64,000 bases of DNA from Burkholderia ambifaria AMMD (GCF_000203915.1 NC_008390.1:1922001-1986000), one strand, 5' to 3'. Counted from the first letter of the stretch, positions 31,847-42,017 are shown. Notes: generated from the sequence alone by a model not told the origin. Translations and numbers: made by a program.

Positions 31847-33109
31847 ATGCATTTATCCGAGCTCAAGTCTCTGCACGTGTCCGAACTGATCGAAATGGCC
31901 AATGGCCTGGAGATCGAAAACGCGAACCGCCTGCGCAAGCAGGAGCTGATGTTCGCCATTCTCAAAAAGCGCGCCAAGACGGGAGAGACGATCTTCGGCG
32001 ACGGCACGCTCGAAGTACTCCCGGACGGCTTCGGCTTCCTGCGCTCGCCGGAAATGTCGTACCTCGCAAGTACCGACGACATCTATATCAGCCCGTCGCA
32101 GATTCGCCGCTTCAATCTGCACACCGGCGACACGATCGAAGGTGAAGTCCGCACGCCGAAGGACGGCGAGCGCTACTTCGCGCTGGTGAAGGTCGACAAA
32201 GTCAACGGGCAGCCGCCCGAGGCCTCGAAACACAAGATCATGTTCGAGAACCTCACGCCGCTGCACCCGAACAAGCCGCTGGCGCTCGAACGCGAGATGC
32301 GCGGCGAAGAGAACGTCACGGGCCGCATCATCGACATGATCGCGCCGATCGGCAAGGGCCAGCGCGGCCTGCTCGTCGCGTCGCCGAAGTCGGGCAAGAC
32401 CGTGATGCTCCAGCACATCGCACACGCGATCAAGCAGAACCACCCGGACGTCGTCCTGTTCGTGCTGCTGATCGACGAGCGCCCCGAAGAAGTGACCGAA
32501 ATGCAGCGCTCGGTCGCCGGCGAAGTGATCGCATCGACGTTCGACGAACCGGCCACGCGTCACGTGCAGGTCGCCGAAATGGTGATCGAGAAGGCCAAGC
32601 GCCTCGTCGAAATGAAGCACGACGTCGTGATTCTGCTCGACTCGATCACGCGTCTCGCACGCGCTTACAACACCGTGATCCCGGCGTCGGGCAAGGTGCT
32701 GACGGGCGGTGTCGACGCGAACGCACTGCAGCGTCCGAAGCGCTTCTTCGGCGCGGCGCGCAACATCGAGGAAGGCGGCTCGCTGACGATCATCGGCACC
32801 GCGCTGATCGAAACCGGTAGCCGCATGGATGACGTGATCTACGAAGAGTTCAAGGGCACCGGCAACATGGAAGTGCACCTCGAGCGCCGCCTCGCGGAAA
32901 AGCGCGTCTATCCTTCGATCAACCTGAACAAGTCGGGCACGCGTCGCGAAGAAATGCTGATCAAGCCCGAGATCCTTCAAAAGATCTGGGTGCTGCGCAA
33001 GTTCATCCACGACATGGACGAAGTCGAGGCCATGGAATTCCTGCTCGACAAGATCCGTCAGACGAAGAGCAACTCCGAGTTCTTCGACCTGATGCGCCGC
33101 GGCGGCTGA
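31847..33109 (+). CDS. rho: Transcription termination factor Rho
   Basis: 420 residues. The N-terminal SAP-like helices ([18 protein letters not shown]), the OLD-fold RNA-binding domain ([14 protein letters not shown]), Walker [13 protein letters not shown], Walker [18 protein letters not shown] and the Q/R loops are all present. It is a hexameric helicase that ends Rho-dependent transcripts. It has a ~100-nt leader after the putative -10, typical of autoregulated rho genes. Confidence 0.98.
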   Translation: MHLSELKSLHVSELIEMANGLEIENANRLRKQELMFAILKKRAKTGETIFGDGTLEVLPDGFGFLRSPEMSYLASTDDIYISPSQIRRFNLHTGDTIEGEVRTPKDGERYFALVKVDKVNGQPPEASKHKIMFENLTPLHPNKPLALEREMRGEENVTGRIIDMIAPIGKGQRGLLVASPKSGKTVMLQHIAHAIKQNHPDVVLFVLLIDERPEEVTEMQRSVAGEVIASTFDEPATRHVQVAEMVIEKAKRLVEMKHDVVILLDSITRLARAYNTVIPASGKVLTGGVDANALQRPKRFFGAARNIEEGGSLTIIGTALIETGSRMDDVIYEEFKGTGNMEVHLERRLAEKRVYPSINLNKSGTRREEMLIKPEILQKIWVLRKFIHDMDEVEAMEFLLDKIRQTKSNSEFFDLMRRGG

Positions 33110-33127
33110 TCGCCCTCGCCCGCACGA

Positions 33128-33163
33128 ACGGCCGCCCGCGCTTTTGCCCGGCGGCCGTTTTTT
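33128..33163 (+). terminator. Rho-independent terminator after rho
   Basis: ACGGCCGCC and GGCGGCCGT arms run straight into TTTTT. It lies about 20 bp past the rho stop and isolates rho from the merR gene. Confidence 0.9.
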
Positions 33164-33170
33164 CGACCCA

Positions 33171-33203
33171 ACCTGTACGTGAACGTACAGGTTGATCTAT
33201 AAT
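33171..33203 (+). promoter_or_regulatory. MerR-type operator and promoter for the merR-MFS pair
   Basis: A perfect 10-bp dyad, ACCTGTACGT and ACGTACAGGT with a GA spacer (33171-33192), is followed at 33198 by an ideal TATAAT. A -35 at the 19-20 bp spacing used by MerR activators would fall inside the left arm and is weak, which suits an activator-dependent promoter. The regulator starts 36 bp downstream. Confidence 0.72.
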
Positions 33204-33238
33204 CGCGCCATCGCACCGACCGAAGCCCGCCCCTCCCC

Positions 33239-33739
33239 ATGCCGAACGATGCCTCCGCCCCGTTGCTGACCGTGAGTGACGCCGCGTCGCGGCTCGGCGT
33301 CACGCCGCGCACGCTGAAGTATTACGAGGAGCGCGGACTCGTCACGCCGTCGCGCAGCGGCGGCCGCTATCGCCTTTACGATGAGGCCGATCTCGAACGC
33401 TTTGCCCGCATCCTGCGGCTGCGCGCGCTCGGCTTTTCGCTGCACGGCATCACCGAGATGCTCAAGCGTCCGCTGGAAGAAACGGGCGACGGCCGGCGCC
33501 GCTATTCGGACGCGTCGCTGCGCGACATCCGCACGGGCCTCGCCGAGCAGATCGACACGCTCGACCAGCGGATCGCGGCCGTCCAGCGCGAACTGAAGGA
33601 AGCCGTCGCGCTGCGCAAGGAACTGCAGCACGACATCGACTACATCGAGCGGCGGCTCGCGGGCGAAAATCCCGACGCGCTGATCGCGCAGCGGCAGGCC
33701 GAAGCCCGCACGCGCCGCGCGCGCAAGGACCGGGAATGA
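33239..33739 (+). CDS. MerR family transcriptional regulator
   Basis: 166 residues. The winged HTH is at about 10-78 (LTVSDAASRLGVTPRTLKYYEERGLVTPSR, then GRYRLYDEADLERFARI), followed by a long coiled-coil dimer helix. No cysteine is present, so it is not a thiolate metal sensor. The stop overlaps the MFS start (ATGA), so it likely controls that transporter, perhaps sensing its substrate. The ligand is unknown. Confidence 0.92.
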   Translation: MPNDASAPLLTVSDAASRLGVTPRTLKYYEERGLVTPSRSGGRYRLYDEADLERFARILRLRALGFSLHGITEMLKRPLEETGDGRRRYSDASLRDIRTGLAEQIDTLDQRIAAVQRELKEAVALRKELQHDIDYIERRLAGENPDALIAQRQAEARTRRARKDRE

Positions 33740-35292
33740 ACGTCGCGCGCGGTCGCTCGCCGCTGTGGAGCCGCGCGAACCTGCGCGCGGATCTCTTCCC
33801 ATGGGCGCTCGCGCTCGTCACCGGCATCGACTACTTCGACAACGCAGTCTTCTCGTTCTTCGCGAGCTACATCGCAGGCGGCATCAACGCGTCGCCCGAC
33901 GAACTCGTGTGGTCATCCAGCGCCTATGCGGTCACGGCGGTGCTCGGCATCCTGCAGCAGCAATGGTGGGTCGACCGGCTCGGACATCGCCGCTACGTCG
34001 CCGGCTGCATGCTGATGTTCTCGTTCGGCGCGATCGCGGCGGCATTCGCCGACACGTCGCTCGAGCTCGCGTTCGCGCGCGCCTTCCAGGGCTACTTCAT
34101 CGGCCCGATGATGGGTGCGTGCCGGATCCTGATCCAGATCAGCTTCAAGCCGCAGGCGCGGCCGCCCGCCACGCGCGCGTTCCTGATCATGATCCTGCTC
34201 GGCAGCGCGCTCGCGCCGATCGTCGGCGGGCTGCTCGTCGCGCATTCGACGTGGCGCGCGCTGTTCGCGTGCACGGCGCCTGCCGGCATCGCGTTCGCGA
34301 TCCTCGCCCTCCTCACGCTGCCCGATTCGGGCAGGACGCCCGACGACGTACGCGGCTCCGGACATTTCTGGCCGTACATCGTGTTCGCGCTCGCGCAAGG
34401 CGCGCTGCAGATCGTGCTGCAGCAGGTGCACTACCAGCTCTACAGCGGCTCGCCGATGCTGATCATGCTGACGTTCGTCGGCGTGGCCGCGCTCGCGTGG
34501 TTCGCCTATCACCAGTGGCACCATCCGACGCCCCTCGTGCGGCTGCATGCGTTTCGCGAGCGCACGTTCCAGGTCGGATTGCTGCTGTACATGTTCTATT
34601 ACTACGAGTCGACCGGCTTCAGCTACCTGACTTCCCGCCTGCTCGAGGGCGGGCTCGGCTATCCGGTCGAGAACGCCGGACGCCTGGTCGGCACGATGTC
34701 GCTGATCTCGGCGACCGCGCTGTTCGCTTACCTGCGCTACGCGAAGCACGTCACGCACAAGAAATGGTTCGTGGTACCGGGTTTCGCGATCGCGATCGCC
34801 GCCGCGCTGTGGATGACGCGGATGACGCCGCAGGTCGGCGAGGCCGCGCTGATCGGCCCGCTGCTGTTGCGCGGGCTCTTGCTGCTGTTCATCGTGCTGC
34901 CGGTCGCGAACCTGACGTTCCGCATCTTCGCGATCGACGAATACACGCACGGCTACCGGCTGAAGAACATCGTGCGGCAACTCACGATCTCGTTCGCGAC
35001 GTCATCGGTGATCATCGTCGAGCAGCACCGGCTGGCCGTGCATCAGACGCGGCTCGTCGAGCGCGCGAACGTGTTCGATCCGCTGTTCCAGCAGACCGTC
35101 GACGCGCTCGCGCGCAGCTATGCGGCAGCCGGCCATGCGCTGAACGACGCGCACGCCCTTGCGATCGCGTCGGTCGCGCGGATGGTCGCGCAACAGGCGT
35201 CGTTCCTCGCGTCGCTCGACGGTTTCTATTTCCTCGCGGGCGTCGCGCTCGTCGGCGGCCTCTTCGCGGCATGGCAAAAAGAGATCGATTGA
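33736..35292 (+). CDS. MFS transporter, DHA2/EmrB-like
   Basis: 518 residues with roughly 14 hydrophobic segments. Motif A-like DRLGHRRYVAG follows the second helix, and motif C-like GSALAPIVGGLLV lies near residue 160. The C-terminus (about 410-490) carries a longer polar stretch before the last helix, as in EmrB-type drug exporters. No EmrA-like adaptor lies nearby. Coupling to the MerR gene suggests inducible efflux of an unknown compound. Confidence 0.88.
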   Translation: MNVARGRSPLWSRANLRADLFPWALALVTGIDYFDNAVFSFFASYIAGGINASPDELVWSSSAYAVTAVLGILQQQWWVDRLGHRRYVAGCMLMFSFGAIAAAFADTSLELAFARAFQGYFIGPMMGACRILIQISFKPQARPPATRAFLIMILLGSALAPIVGGLLVAHSTWRALFACTAPAGIAFAILALLTLPDSGRTPDDVRGSGHFWPYIVFALAQGALQIVLQQVHYQLYSGSPMLIMLTFVGVAALAWFAYHQWHHPTPLVRLHAFRERTFQVGLLLYMFYYYESTGFSYLTSRLLEGGLGYPVENAGRLVGTMSLISATALFAYLRYAKHVTHKKWFVVPGFAIAIAAALWMTRMTPQVGEAALIGPLLLRGLLLLFIVLPVANLTFRIFAIDEYTHGYRLKNIVRQLTISFATSSVIIVEQHRLAVHQTRLVERANVFDPLFQQTVDALARSYAAAGHALNDAHALAIASVARMVAQQASFLASLDGFYFLAGVALVGGLFAAWQKEID

Positions 35293-35329
35293 GTTAAAAG
35301 ACAGGCTTTGGATCTTCCGCGCTGCCTCC

Positions 35330-36160
35330 ATGCTTTCGAAACTGACCCGCTGGTTCGACGACCGCCGCCGCGACCGCGCGCTGCGCAGCCATCCGATTGC
35401 CGATGCGTTGTGGCAGGACACCGTGGCGCGCCTGCCGTTTCTCGACGCGCTGCTGCCCAGCGACCTGGGCCGGTTGCGCGAACTCACGAGCCTGTTCATC
35501 GCGAAGAAGTCGTTTTCGACCGCGCACGGGCTCGAGCTGACCGACGAGATGATCGTCGCGATCGCCGCGCAGGCATGCCTGCCCGTGCTGAATCTGGATT
35601 TGTCGCTGTACGACGGCTGGGTCGGCGTCGTCGTGTATCCGGGCGAATTCGTGATCCGCAAGACCGTGCAGGACGAGGACGGCGTCGTGCATGAAGTCGA
35701 GCAGGACGCGAGCGGCGAGGCGTGGGAAGGCGGCCCCGTGATCCTGTCGTGGGAAGACGCGCAGATGACGGACGGCCGCGACGCGTACAACGTCGTGATC
35801 CACGAGTTCGCGCACAAGATCGACATGGTCAACGGCGAGGCCGACGGCTATCCGCCCCTTTTTCGCCGGTGGCACGCGCCGCACCTCGACGCGCAGGCCT
35901 GGGCCGACGTGTTCGAGCATGCGTACGACCAGTTCTGCGCACGCGTCGATGCGGTGCCGGACCGTGCGTGGGCGCGCTTCGAGCGGGAATCGCTGATCGA
36001 TCCGTATGCGGCCGACCACCCGTCGGAATTCTTCGCGGTGTGCAGCGAAGCGCTGTTCGTGCGGCCACGCGCGTTCGAGTCCGAATTTCCGGAGCTGTAC
36101 CGGCTGCTGGCGCGTTACTACCGGCAGGATCCGGCCCGCACGGGCGCCCTCGGCGCGTGA
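35330..36160 (+). CDS. mtfA: MtfA-type zinc peptidase (M90 family)
   Basis: 276 residues. The zinc-binding HEFAH motif (HExxH) is near residue 165 within AYNVVIHEFAHKIDMVNG, and the conserved EFFAVCSEALFVRP with the third ligand follows. E. coli MtfA inactivates the Mlc repressor; the target here is unknown. The ATG at 35330 gives the family start MLSKLTRWF, 38 bp after the MFS stop. Confidence 0.93.
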   Translation: MLSKLTRWFDDRRRDRALRSHPIADALWQDTVARLPFLDALLPSDLGRLRELTSLFIAKKSFSTAHGLELTDEMIVAIAAQACLPVLNLDLSLYDGWVGVVVYPGEFVIRKTVQDEDGVVHEVEQDASGEAWEGGPVILSWEDAQMTDGRDAYNVVIHEFAHKIDMVNGEADGYPPLFRRWHAPHLDAQAWADVFEHAYDQFCARVDAVPDRAWARFERESLIDPYAADHPSEFFAVCSEALFVRPRAFESEFPELYRLLARYYRQDPARTGALGA

Positions 36161-36318
36161 TGAAAATTATTCGTCAACCATCTGATTTTCTGGCATAATC
36201 GCCGTTTTTCGACCTTAGGCAAGTGGCTCGCGCCGGGCTTGGCGTCGTCTGGCAGCGCAATTTTGCGCTCCGATACGGCAAGCGGCGGGTTGGCTACCGC
36301 TCTCACCAAGGAAAGACC

Positions 36319-36582
36319 ATGAAAGAAGGCATCCACCCGAACTACCGCGAAGTCGTCTTCCAAGACATGTCGAACGGCTTCAAGTTCATCACGCGCTCGA
36401 CGATCCAGACGCGTGAAAACATCGAACTCGACGGCAAGACCTACCCGCTCGCCAAGATCGAAGTGTCGTCGGAATCGCACTCGTTCTACACCGGCCAGCA
36501 AAAGATCATGGACACGGCAGGCCGTGTCGAGAAGTTCAAGAACAAGTTCGGCGCACGCGCCAGCGGCAAACTCGCGAAGTAA
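36319..36582 (+). CDS. rpmE2: 50S ribosomal protein L31 type B
   Basis: 87 residues with [23 protein letters not shown] and [10 protein letters not shown]. It has no cysteines, so it is the zinc-free paralogue that lacks the CxxC ribbon. Such forms usually replace zinc L31 under zinc limitation, but in many beta-proteobacteria this is the main copy. AAGGAAAG precedes the ATG. A ~110-nt leader follows a CATAAT box at 36192-36197. Confidence 0.96.
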   Translation: MKEGIHPNYREVVFQDMSNGFKFITRSTIQTRENIELDGKTYPLAKIEVSSESHSFYTGQQKIMDTAGRVEKFKNKFGARASGKLAK

Positions 36583-36626
36583 GCTTCGCGCCGCATCCGG
36601 TGGTTGCAACGCACCGGTATCGCACA

Positions 36627-36654
36627 AAAGGGCAGCCCAGGCTGCCCTTTTTTG
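36627..36654 (+). terminator. Terminator of rpmE2
   Basis: GGGCAGCC and GGCTGCCC arms around a CA loop, preceded by AAAA and followed by TTTTTTG. It lies 45 bp past the stop. Confidence 0.93.
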
Positions 36655-36798
36655 TCTCTGCTCGCCCGGCAACGGCCGGCCGGCACCCCGAGGAACCCCC
36701 TGACGCGCACCATCCGGCACGTCTACAATGCCGGATGCTAGAAACCGGCTCGACCGCGCGCGCCCGCGCCGGCCGCCCATAACAAAACGCTCATCTGC

Positions 36799-38556
36799 AT
36801 GAAGCCTGTCGTCCGTCTCACCGCCTCCGCCACGCGTGCGCTGCCGCGCTGGCTGCTGCTTACGCTCTGCCTCGTCTACGCGGCGTTCGGCCTGTTCGGC
36901 CGGGACCCGTGGAAGAACGAAGACGCGGCGGGCTTCGGCGTGATGTGGACGATGGCCACCGGCAGCTGGCACGACTGGCTGCTGCCGAATCTCGTCGGCA
37001 AGTTCATCACTACCGACGGGCCGCTCGGCTACTGGCTCGGCGCGCTGTCGATCCGCGCGCTGGCGCCGTGGGTCGACGCCAGCAACGCGTCGCGCGTCGA
37101 CACGGGCGTGCTGTTCTGCGTCGCATGCGCGTTCGTCTGGTACGCCGCCTACCTGCTCGGCCGGCGCGCCGAGGTCCAGCCGTTCAAATACGCATTCGGC
37201 GGCGAGCCGGAGCCGCGCGACTACGGCCGCACGCTCGCCGACGGCGCGCTGCTGATCCTCGTCGCATGCTTCGGGCTCGCGGAGCGCGGCCACGAAACGA
37301 CGCCGCAGCTCGCGCAGTTCGCGTGGATCGCGATGCTCGTGTACGGCATCGTGCGCGGCATCGACAAGCCGATGCAGGGCGCGCTGTGGTGGGGCGTCGC
37401 GATGGGCCTCGTCGGCCTGTCCGGCAACCCGGTGCTCGTGGTCGCGCTGCTCGCCGGCACGGCCGCGCTGTGGCTCATCACGCCGGAGATGCGCAACCTG
37501 CGCCTGCCGCTGATCGGCGTGCCGCTCGCGGCCGCGATCTCCGCGCTGTGGCCGCTCGCCGCCTTCAACGCGGCGCCCGACGACGCCGCGTGGTTCTTCA
37601 ACCAGTGGATCCACGGCAGCCTGATGCGCTTCTCGGGCCCGCCGACCGCGGTGCTCGGCTATGCGGCGAAGAACCTGCCGCTCTTCACGTGGCCCGCGTG
37701 GCCGCTCGCGATCTGGGCCTGGTGGAGCTGGGCCGGCATGCGCCGCCGCGCGCACATCGCGATTCCGCTGTCGGTCGTCGTGCCGCTCGTCGCGCTCGTG
37801 ATCCTGCAGAGCCAGCAGTCGAACCGCATGTACATGCTGCTGCTGCCGCCGCTCGCGGTGCTCGCCACCTTCGCGCTGCCCACGCTCAAACGCGGCGCGA
37901 TCAACGCGATCGACTGGTTCGCGGTGCTGAGCTTCACGATCCTCGGCACCTTCGTGTGGCTCGTATGGCTCGCGTCGCTCACCGGCTTCCCGCATCCGCT
38001 CGCGCGCAACCTCGCGCGCCTCGTGCCGGGCTACGAGCCGCACTTCAAGATCCTGTCGTTCATCTGCGCGGTGATCGTCACCGTGTGCTGGTGCCTGCTC
38101 GCGCGCTGGCGCATCTCGCGCCAGCCGAAGGTGCTGTGGCGCAGCGTCGTGCTGTCGAGCGCGGGCACCACGCTGATGTGGGTGCTGCTGATGACGCTGT
38201 GGCTGCCGATCGTCAACTACGGCCGGACCTACAGCGACGTCGCGCAGCAGATCGCATCGCATCTGCCGAAAGACTACGAATGCATCTCGCCGGTGCGCCT
38301 CGGTGATGCGCAGATTGCGACGTTCGCGTACTTCGGCGACATGCACTTCGAATTCTCGGGCGAGTGCGACGTGATCCTGCGCCAGGACCGCGCGGACTTC
38401 GGCGAGCCGAGCGCGATGTCGCGATACGTGTGGCGTCTCGTGTGGGAAGGCCGCCGCGTGGCCGACCGCGACGAGCGCTTCCGCCTGTACGAGCGCATCG
38501 AGCGGCCGACGACGCCCGTCAAGCGCCGTGGCCCGCGCCGCCGGACGGTCGATTGA
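36799..38556 (+). CDS. GT-C type membrane glycosyltransferase (ArnT/PMT-like)
   Basis: 585 residues with about 12 transmembrane segments. The first periplasmic loop has the acidic motif DPWKNEDAAGFG and TTDGPLGYWLGA, which resembles the ArnT/GT39 catalytic loop where DE precedes the lipid-sugar site. A soluble C-terminal part starts near residue 475. It probably transfers a sugar from undecaprenyl phosphate to an outer lipid or protein. The acceptor is unknown. The stop lies 2 bp before the MATE gene. Confidence 0.82.
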   Translation: MKPVVRLTASATRALPRWLLLTLCLVYAAFGLFGRDPWKNEDAAGFGVMWTMATGSWHDWLLPNLVGKFITTDGPLGYWLGALSIRALAPWVDASNASRVDTGVLFCVACAFVWYAAYLLGRRAEVQPFKYAFGGEPEPRDYGRTLADGALLILVACFGLAERGHETTPQLAQFAWIAMLVYGIVRGIDKPMQGALWWGVAMGLVGLSGNPVLVVALLAGTAALWLITPEMRNLRLPLIGVPLAAAISALWPLAAFNAAPDDAAWFFNQWIHGSLMRFSGPPTAVLGYAAKNLPLFTWPAWPLAIWAWWSWAGMRRRAHIAIPLSVVVPLVALVILQSQQSNRMYMLLLPPLAVLATFALPTLKRGAINAIDWFAVLSFTILGTFVWLVWLASLTGFPHPLARNLARLVPGYEPHFKILSFICAVIVTVCWCLLARWRISRQPKVLWRSVVLSSAGTTLMWVLLMTLWLPIVNYGRTYSDVAQQIASHLPKDYECISPVRLGDAQIATFAYFGDMHFEFSGECDVILRQDRADFGEPSAMSRYVWRLVWEGRRVADRDERFRLYERIERPTTPVKRRGPRRRTVD

Positions 38557-38558
38557 CG

Positions 38559-39914
38559 ATGTTCGCCGACATCCGCCGGATCGTCGGTCTCGCGTGGCCG
38601 GTGCTCGTCGGCCAGCTCGCGATCATCGCGTTCGGCGTGATCGACACGGCGATGGTCGGCCGCTACTCGGCCATCGACCTGGCCGCGCTCGGGCTCGGTT
38701 CGTCGATCTACGTGTCGATCTACATCGGGATGACGGGCATCCTGTCCGCGCTGCAGCCGATCACCGGGCAGCTGTACGGCGCCCGGCGCTACGCCGAGAT
38801 CGGCGAGGAAGTCCGCCAGGCGCTGTGGCTCGCGCTGATGCTCGCGGTGCCCGGCTTCCTGCTGCTGCATTTTCCCGAACCGCTGCTGCACATCGCCCAC
38901 GCGCCGCCCGCGCTGCACGAGCGCACCGTCGATTACCTGCGCATCCTGTCGTACGGGCTGCCTGCGAGCCTCGTGTTCCGGATCTACAACGCGCTGACCA
39001 ATGCGGCCGGCAAGCCGCGCCTCGCGATGATCCTGCAGATCGGCGCGCTGCTGCTCAAATTTCCGCTCAACGTGTGGTTCATCTTCGGCGGGTTCGGCAT
39101 GCCGGCGCTCGGCGGCCCCGGTTGCGGGCTCGCGAGCACGCTGATCAACTGGGCGCTCGCGCTGATCGGCTTCACGCTCCTCGCGAAGCTCGACGTGTTC
39201 ACGCCGCTCGCGATCTTCTCGCGCTTTTGCTGGCCCGTCTGGTGGCGCCAGAAGGCGATTCTCAAGCTCGGCGTGCCGATGGGCCTGTCGTACCTGATCG
39301 AGGTCACGTCGTTCACGTGCATGGCGCTCTTCATCGCGCAGTTCGGCACGACGACGCTCGCCGGCCACCAGATCGCCGGCAACATCAGCGCGGTGCTGTA
39401 CATGACGCCGCTGTCGATCGGCGTCGCGGCATCGACGCTCGTCGCGCGCGCGCTCGGTGCCGGCCGTCCGGACGAGGCGCGCCTGCTCGGCCGGCACAGC
39501 GTGATGCTCGCGTGCGGGATCGCGGCCGCGTATGGCGTGCTGGTGTTCACGCTGCGTCCGCTGATCGTCAGCGGCTACACGCCGAACCCGGCCGTGGTGG
39601 CCGCGGCGCTGCCGCTGGTCGCGATCGTCACCTGCTATCACTTCTTCGATGCGCTGCAGATCACGTCGGCATTCGTGCTGCGCGCGTACAAGGTTGCCGT
39701 CGTGCCGACCGTGATCTACGCGGTCGCGCTGTGGGGCGTCGGGCTCGGCGGTGGCTACGTGCTCGGCTTCGACATCGGCGGCATCGCGCCGGCATGGCTG
39801 ACCGGCGCGCGCGGCTTCTGGTTCGCGAACACGATCAGCCTGATGCTCGCCGGTGCAGGACTCGCCCTCTACCTGCGCCGCGTCAGCCGCGCGGCGCTGT
39901 CCGTCGGCGCCTGA
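38559..39914 (+). CDS. MATE family efflux transporter
   Basis: 451 residues with 12 hydrophobic segments. Typical MATE features are RRIVGLAWPVLVGQLAIIAFGVIDTAMVG at the N-terminus, QPITGQLYGARRY in the first half, and VAASTLVARALGAGRPDEA in the second. It exports cationic compounds driven by Na+ or H+. The ATG at 38559 is 2 bp after the upstream stop, so the two are co-transcribed. It converges on lipA with a 15-bp gap and no terminator. Confidence 0.94.
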   Translation: MFADIRRIVGLAWPVLVGQLAIIAFGVIDTAMVGRYSAIDLAALGLGSSIYVSIYIGMTGILSALQPITGQLYGARRYAEIGEEVRQALWLALMLAVPGFLLLHFPEPLLHIAHAPPALHERTVDYLRILSYGLPASLVFRIYNALTNAAGKPRLAMILQIGALLLKFPLNVWFIFGGFGMPALGGPGCGLASTLINWALALIGFTLLAKLDVFTPLAIFSRFCWPVWWRQKAILKLGVPMGLSYLIEVTSFTCMALFIAQFGTTTLAGHQIAGNISAVLYMTPLSIGVAASTLVARALGAGRPDEARLLGRHSVMLACGIAAAYGVLVFTLRPLIVSGYTPNPAVVAAALPLVAIVTCYHFFDALQITSAFVLRAYKVAVVPTVIYAVALWGVGLGGGYVLGFDIGGIAPAWLTGARGFWFANTISLMLAGAGLALYLRRVSRAALSVGA

Positions 39915-39929
39915 CCCGCTGTCAGCAGC

Positions 39930-40895
39930 CTACGCGTCCTCCAGCACGTCGGCCGCGTGATACGACGACCGCACGAGCGGGCCGGCCACGACTTCCCTGA
40001 AACCGAGCGCCAGCCCCTCGGCGCGCCATTCGTCGAACGCGTCGGGACTCACGTAGCGCCGCACCGGCAGATGGTGCGCGGACGGCGCGAGATACTGGCC
40101 GAGCGTCAATACGTCGACCTCGTGCGCACGCAGGTCGTGCAGTGTGTCGCGCACCTCGTCGTCGCGCTCGCCGAGCCCGAGCATCAATCCCGATTTCGTC
40201 ACGAGCGTCGGCCGCGCGGCCTTCGCCTGCGCGAGCAGTTCGAGCGAGCCGCGATAGTCGGCGCCGGGCCGCGCCGCCCGATACAGCGACGGCACCGTCT
40301 CGATGTTGTGATTGAACACGTCCGGCCACGCCGACGACAACGCGTCGAGCGCACGGGGAACGCGGCCCCGGAAATCGGGCGTCAGCACCTCGACGCCGAT
40401 GCCCGGCACGCTCGCGCGCACCGCCGCGATGCAGGCCGCAAAATGCGCGGCGCCGCCGTCGCGCAGGTCGTCGCGATCGACCGACGTGATCACGACGTAG
40501 CGCAGCCCGAGCGCCGCGACCGCGGCGGCGAGCCGCGCGGGCTCGTCGGAATCGAGCGGCTCGGGACGGCCGTGCGCGACATCGCAGAACGGGCAGCGCC
40601 GCGTGCACAGCCCGCCCATGATCATGAAGGTCGCGGTGCGCTGCGCGAAGCATTCGCCGATGTTCGGGCACATGGCCTCCTCGCAGACGGAATGCAGCCG
40701 GTGATCGCGCAGCACGGCCGCCATGTCGGCGACCGCCCCGCTCATCATCGGCCGCGCCCGCAGCCACGGCGGCTTCGGCAGCGCCGCGCCGGCCGCGGGC
40801 TCGACGCGCACCGGAATGCGCGCGAGCTTGTCGCGGCTCCTCGCGCCCGGCTGGCCGAGCGCGGTGAGGCTGGGTCGTTCGAGCGCGGCGGCCAT
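39930..40895 (-). CDS. lipA: Lipoyl synthase in the acetoin dehydrogenase operon
   Basis: 321 residues, radical SAM. The auxiliary cluster motif is [12 protein letters not shown], and the SAM cluster motif is CTRRCPFC. The C-terminal RSSYHA holds the serine ligand. It inserts sulfur at C6 and C8 of octanoyl chains. Its place right after acoC (gap 2 bp) suggests it lipoylates AcoC. A housekeeping lipA normally sits with lipB elsewhere in the genome, so this is probably a second copy. Confidence 0.95.
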   Translation of the reverse strand: MAAALERPSLTALGQPGARSRDKLARIPVRVEPAAGAALPKPPWLRARPMMSGAVADMAAVLRDHRLHSVCEEAMCPNIGECFAQRTATFMIMGGLCTRRCPFCDVAHGRPEPLDSDEPARLAAAVAALGLRYVVITSVDRDDLRDGGAAHFAACIAAVRASVPGIGVEVLTPDFRGRVPRALDALSSAWPDVFNHNIETVPSLYRAARPGADYRGSLELLAQAKAARPTLVTKSGLMLGLGERDDEVRDTLHDLRAHEVDVLTLGQYLAPSAHHLPVRRYVSPDAFDEWRAEGLALGFREVVAGPLVRSSYHAADVLEDA

Positions 40896-40897
40896 CG

Positions 40898-42013
40898 TCA
40901 GTCTCCGAGAAACGCGACGATCAGGCGGTTCACGTCGGCAGCCGCCTCCATCTGCACCATGTGACCGCTGCCCGCGATCACCTCGGCCCGCACGCCATCC
41001 GGCAAGCCCTGCGCATGCTGCGCGGGAATCACCTCGTCGCGCTCGCCCCAGATCACGAGCGTGCGCGGCGCGAGCGACGCGACGCGATCGCGGAACACGC
41101 GCCGCTGGGCCGCGCCGTCGAACGCAGCGTTCGCGATCTTCTCCAGCGCGGCCTGCACGCCTTCGAGGCGCTTGTACTTGACGAGATCCTCGACCAGTTG
41201 CCGCGTGACGAGCGCGTGATCCGCGAACAGCGCACCGAGGTGCGGCTTCAGCGTATTGCGGCTGTTGCCGGCGACGAAGCCGTCGATGTAGCCGCGGTTG
41301 ATGTCGGCGCCGAGCCCGGCGCTCGCGATTAGCGTCAGCGACGCCACGCGTTGCGGCGCACGCTCGGCTGCCGCCATCGCGACCGCGCCGCCCATCGAAT
41401 GGCCGATCAGGTGCGCGCGGTCGATATGCTGCGCGTCGAGCAGCGCGAGCACCGCGTCGGCCAATTCGTCGAGGCTGCCGGTGTCGACCGCCTTGGCCGA
41501 CTCGCCGTGCCCGGGCAGATCGAGCGCCCACACGGGTCGGTGCGCGGCGAGTTCCGCATGGTTGAACAGCCAGTTGTTCAGATCGCCGCCGAAGCCGTGG
41601 ATCAGCACGGCAGGCGTGCCCGTGCCGTCGCCCAGCTTCAGGAACCGGATCGTGCGCCCGCCGATCTGCGCCTTCTCGGGCTGCGGGCCGCCGGCGTCGT
41701 CAGCGGCCGCGCTCGGCGTGAAATCGCGCTGGAATTCGGCGATCGCCGCATCGATGTCGGCATCGCTCGCGTCGGCCGCCGCCACCACGCCGAGCAGCGC
41801 ACCGACCGGCAGCGTCTCGCCTTCCTGCGCGACCTGCCGGCGCAGCGTGCCGTCGAACGCGCACTCGACGCCCGACGAGATCTTGTCGGTCTCGACGTCG
41901 AGCACTTCGTCGCCCTTCGTCACGCGCTCGCCGATTGCCTTCAGCCAGCCGTTGACCTGCCCCTGCTCCATCGACAGCCCCCACTTGGGCATCGTGATCA
42001 TGTGAATCGACAT
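40898..42013 (-). CDS. acoC: Acetoin dehydrogenase E2 component (acetyltransferase)
   Basis: 371 residues. A lipoyl domain at 1-80 carries the lipoyl lysine K44 in VETDKISSG. It is followed by an alpha/beta-hydrolase fold with the GHSMGG nucleophile elbow and GSGHMVQME containing the His. This lipoyl-hydrolase fusion is the AcoC form of E2. It passes the acetyl group from E1 to CoA. It sits between acoB (4-bp gap) and lipA. Confidence 0.94.
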   Translation of the reverse strand: MSIHMITMPKWGLSMEQGQVNGWLKAIGERVTKGDEVLDVETDKISSGVECAFDGTLRRQVAQEGETLPVGALLGVVAAADASDADIDAAIAEFQRDFTPSAAADDAGGPQPEKAQIGGRTIRFLKLGDGTGTPAVLIHGFGGDLNNWLFNHAELAAHRPVWALDLPGHGESAKAVDTGSLDELADAVLALLDAQHIDRAHLIGHSMGGAVAMAAAERAPQRVASLTLIASAGLGADINRGYIDGFVAGNSRNTLKPHLGALFADHALVTRQLVEDLVKYKRLEGVQAALEKIANAAFDGAAQRRVFRDRVASLAPRTLVIWGERDEVIPAQHAQGLPDGVRAEVIAGSGHMVQMEAAADVNRLIVAFLGD

Positions 42014-42017
42014 CGTG

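Noticed and set aside
36118..38346. Open frame of 742 codons on the minus strand
   Set aside because: Antisense to the glycosyltransferase and rpmE2, with Arg/Glu/His-rich low-complexity translation.
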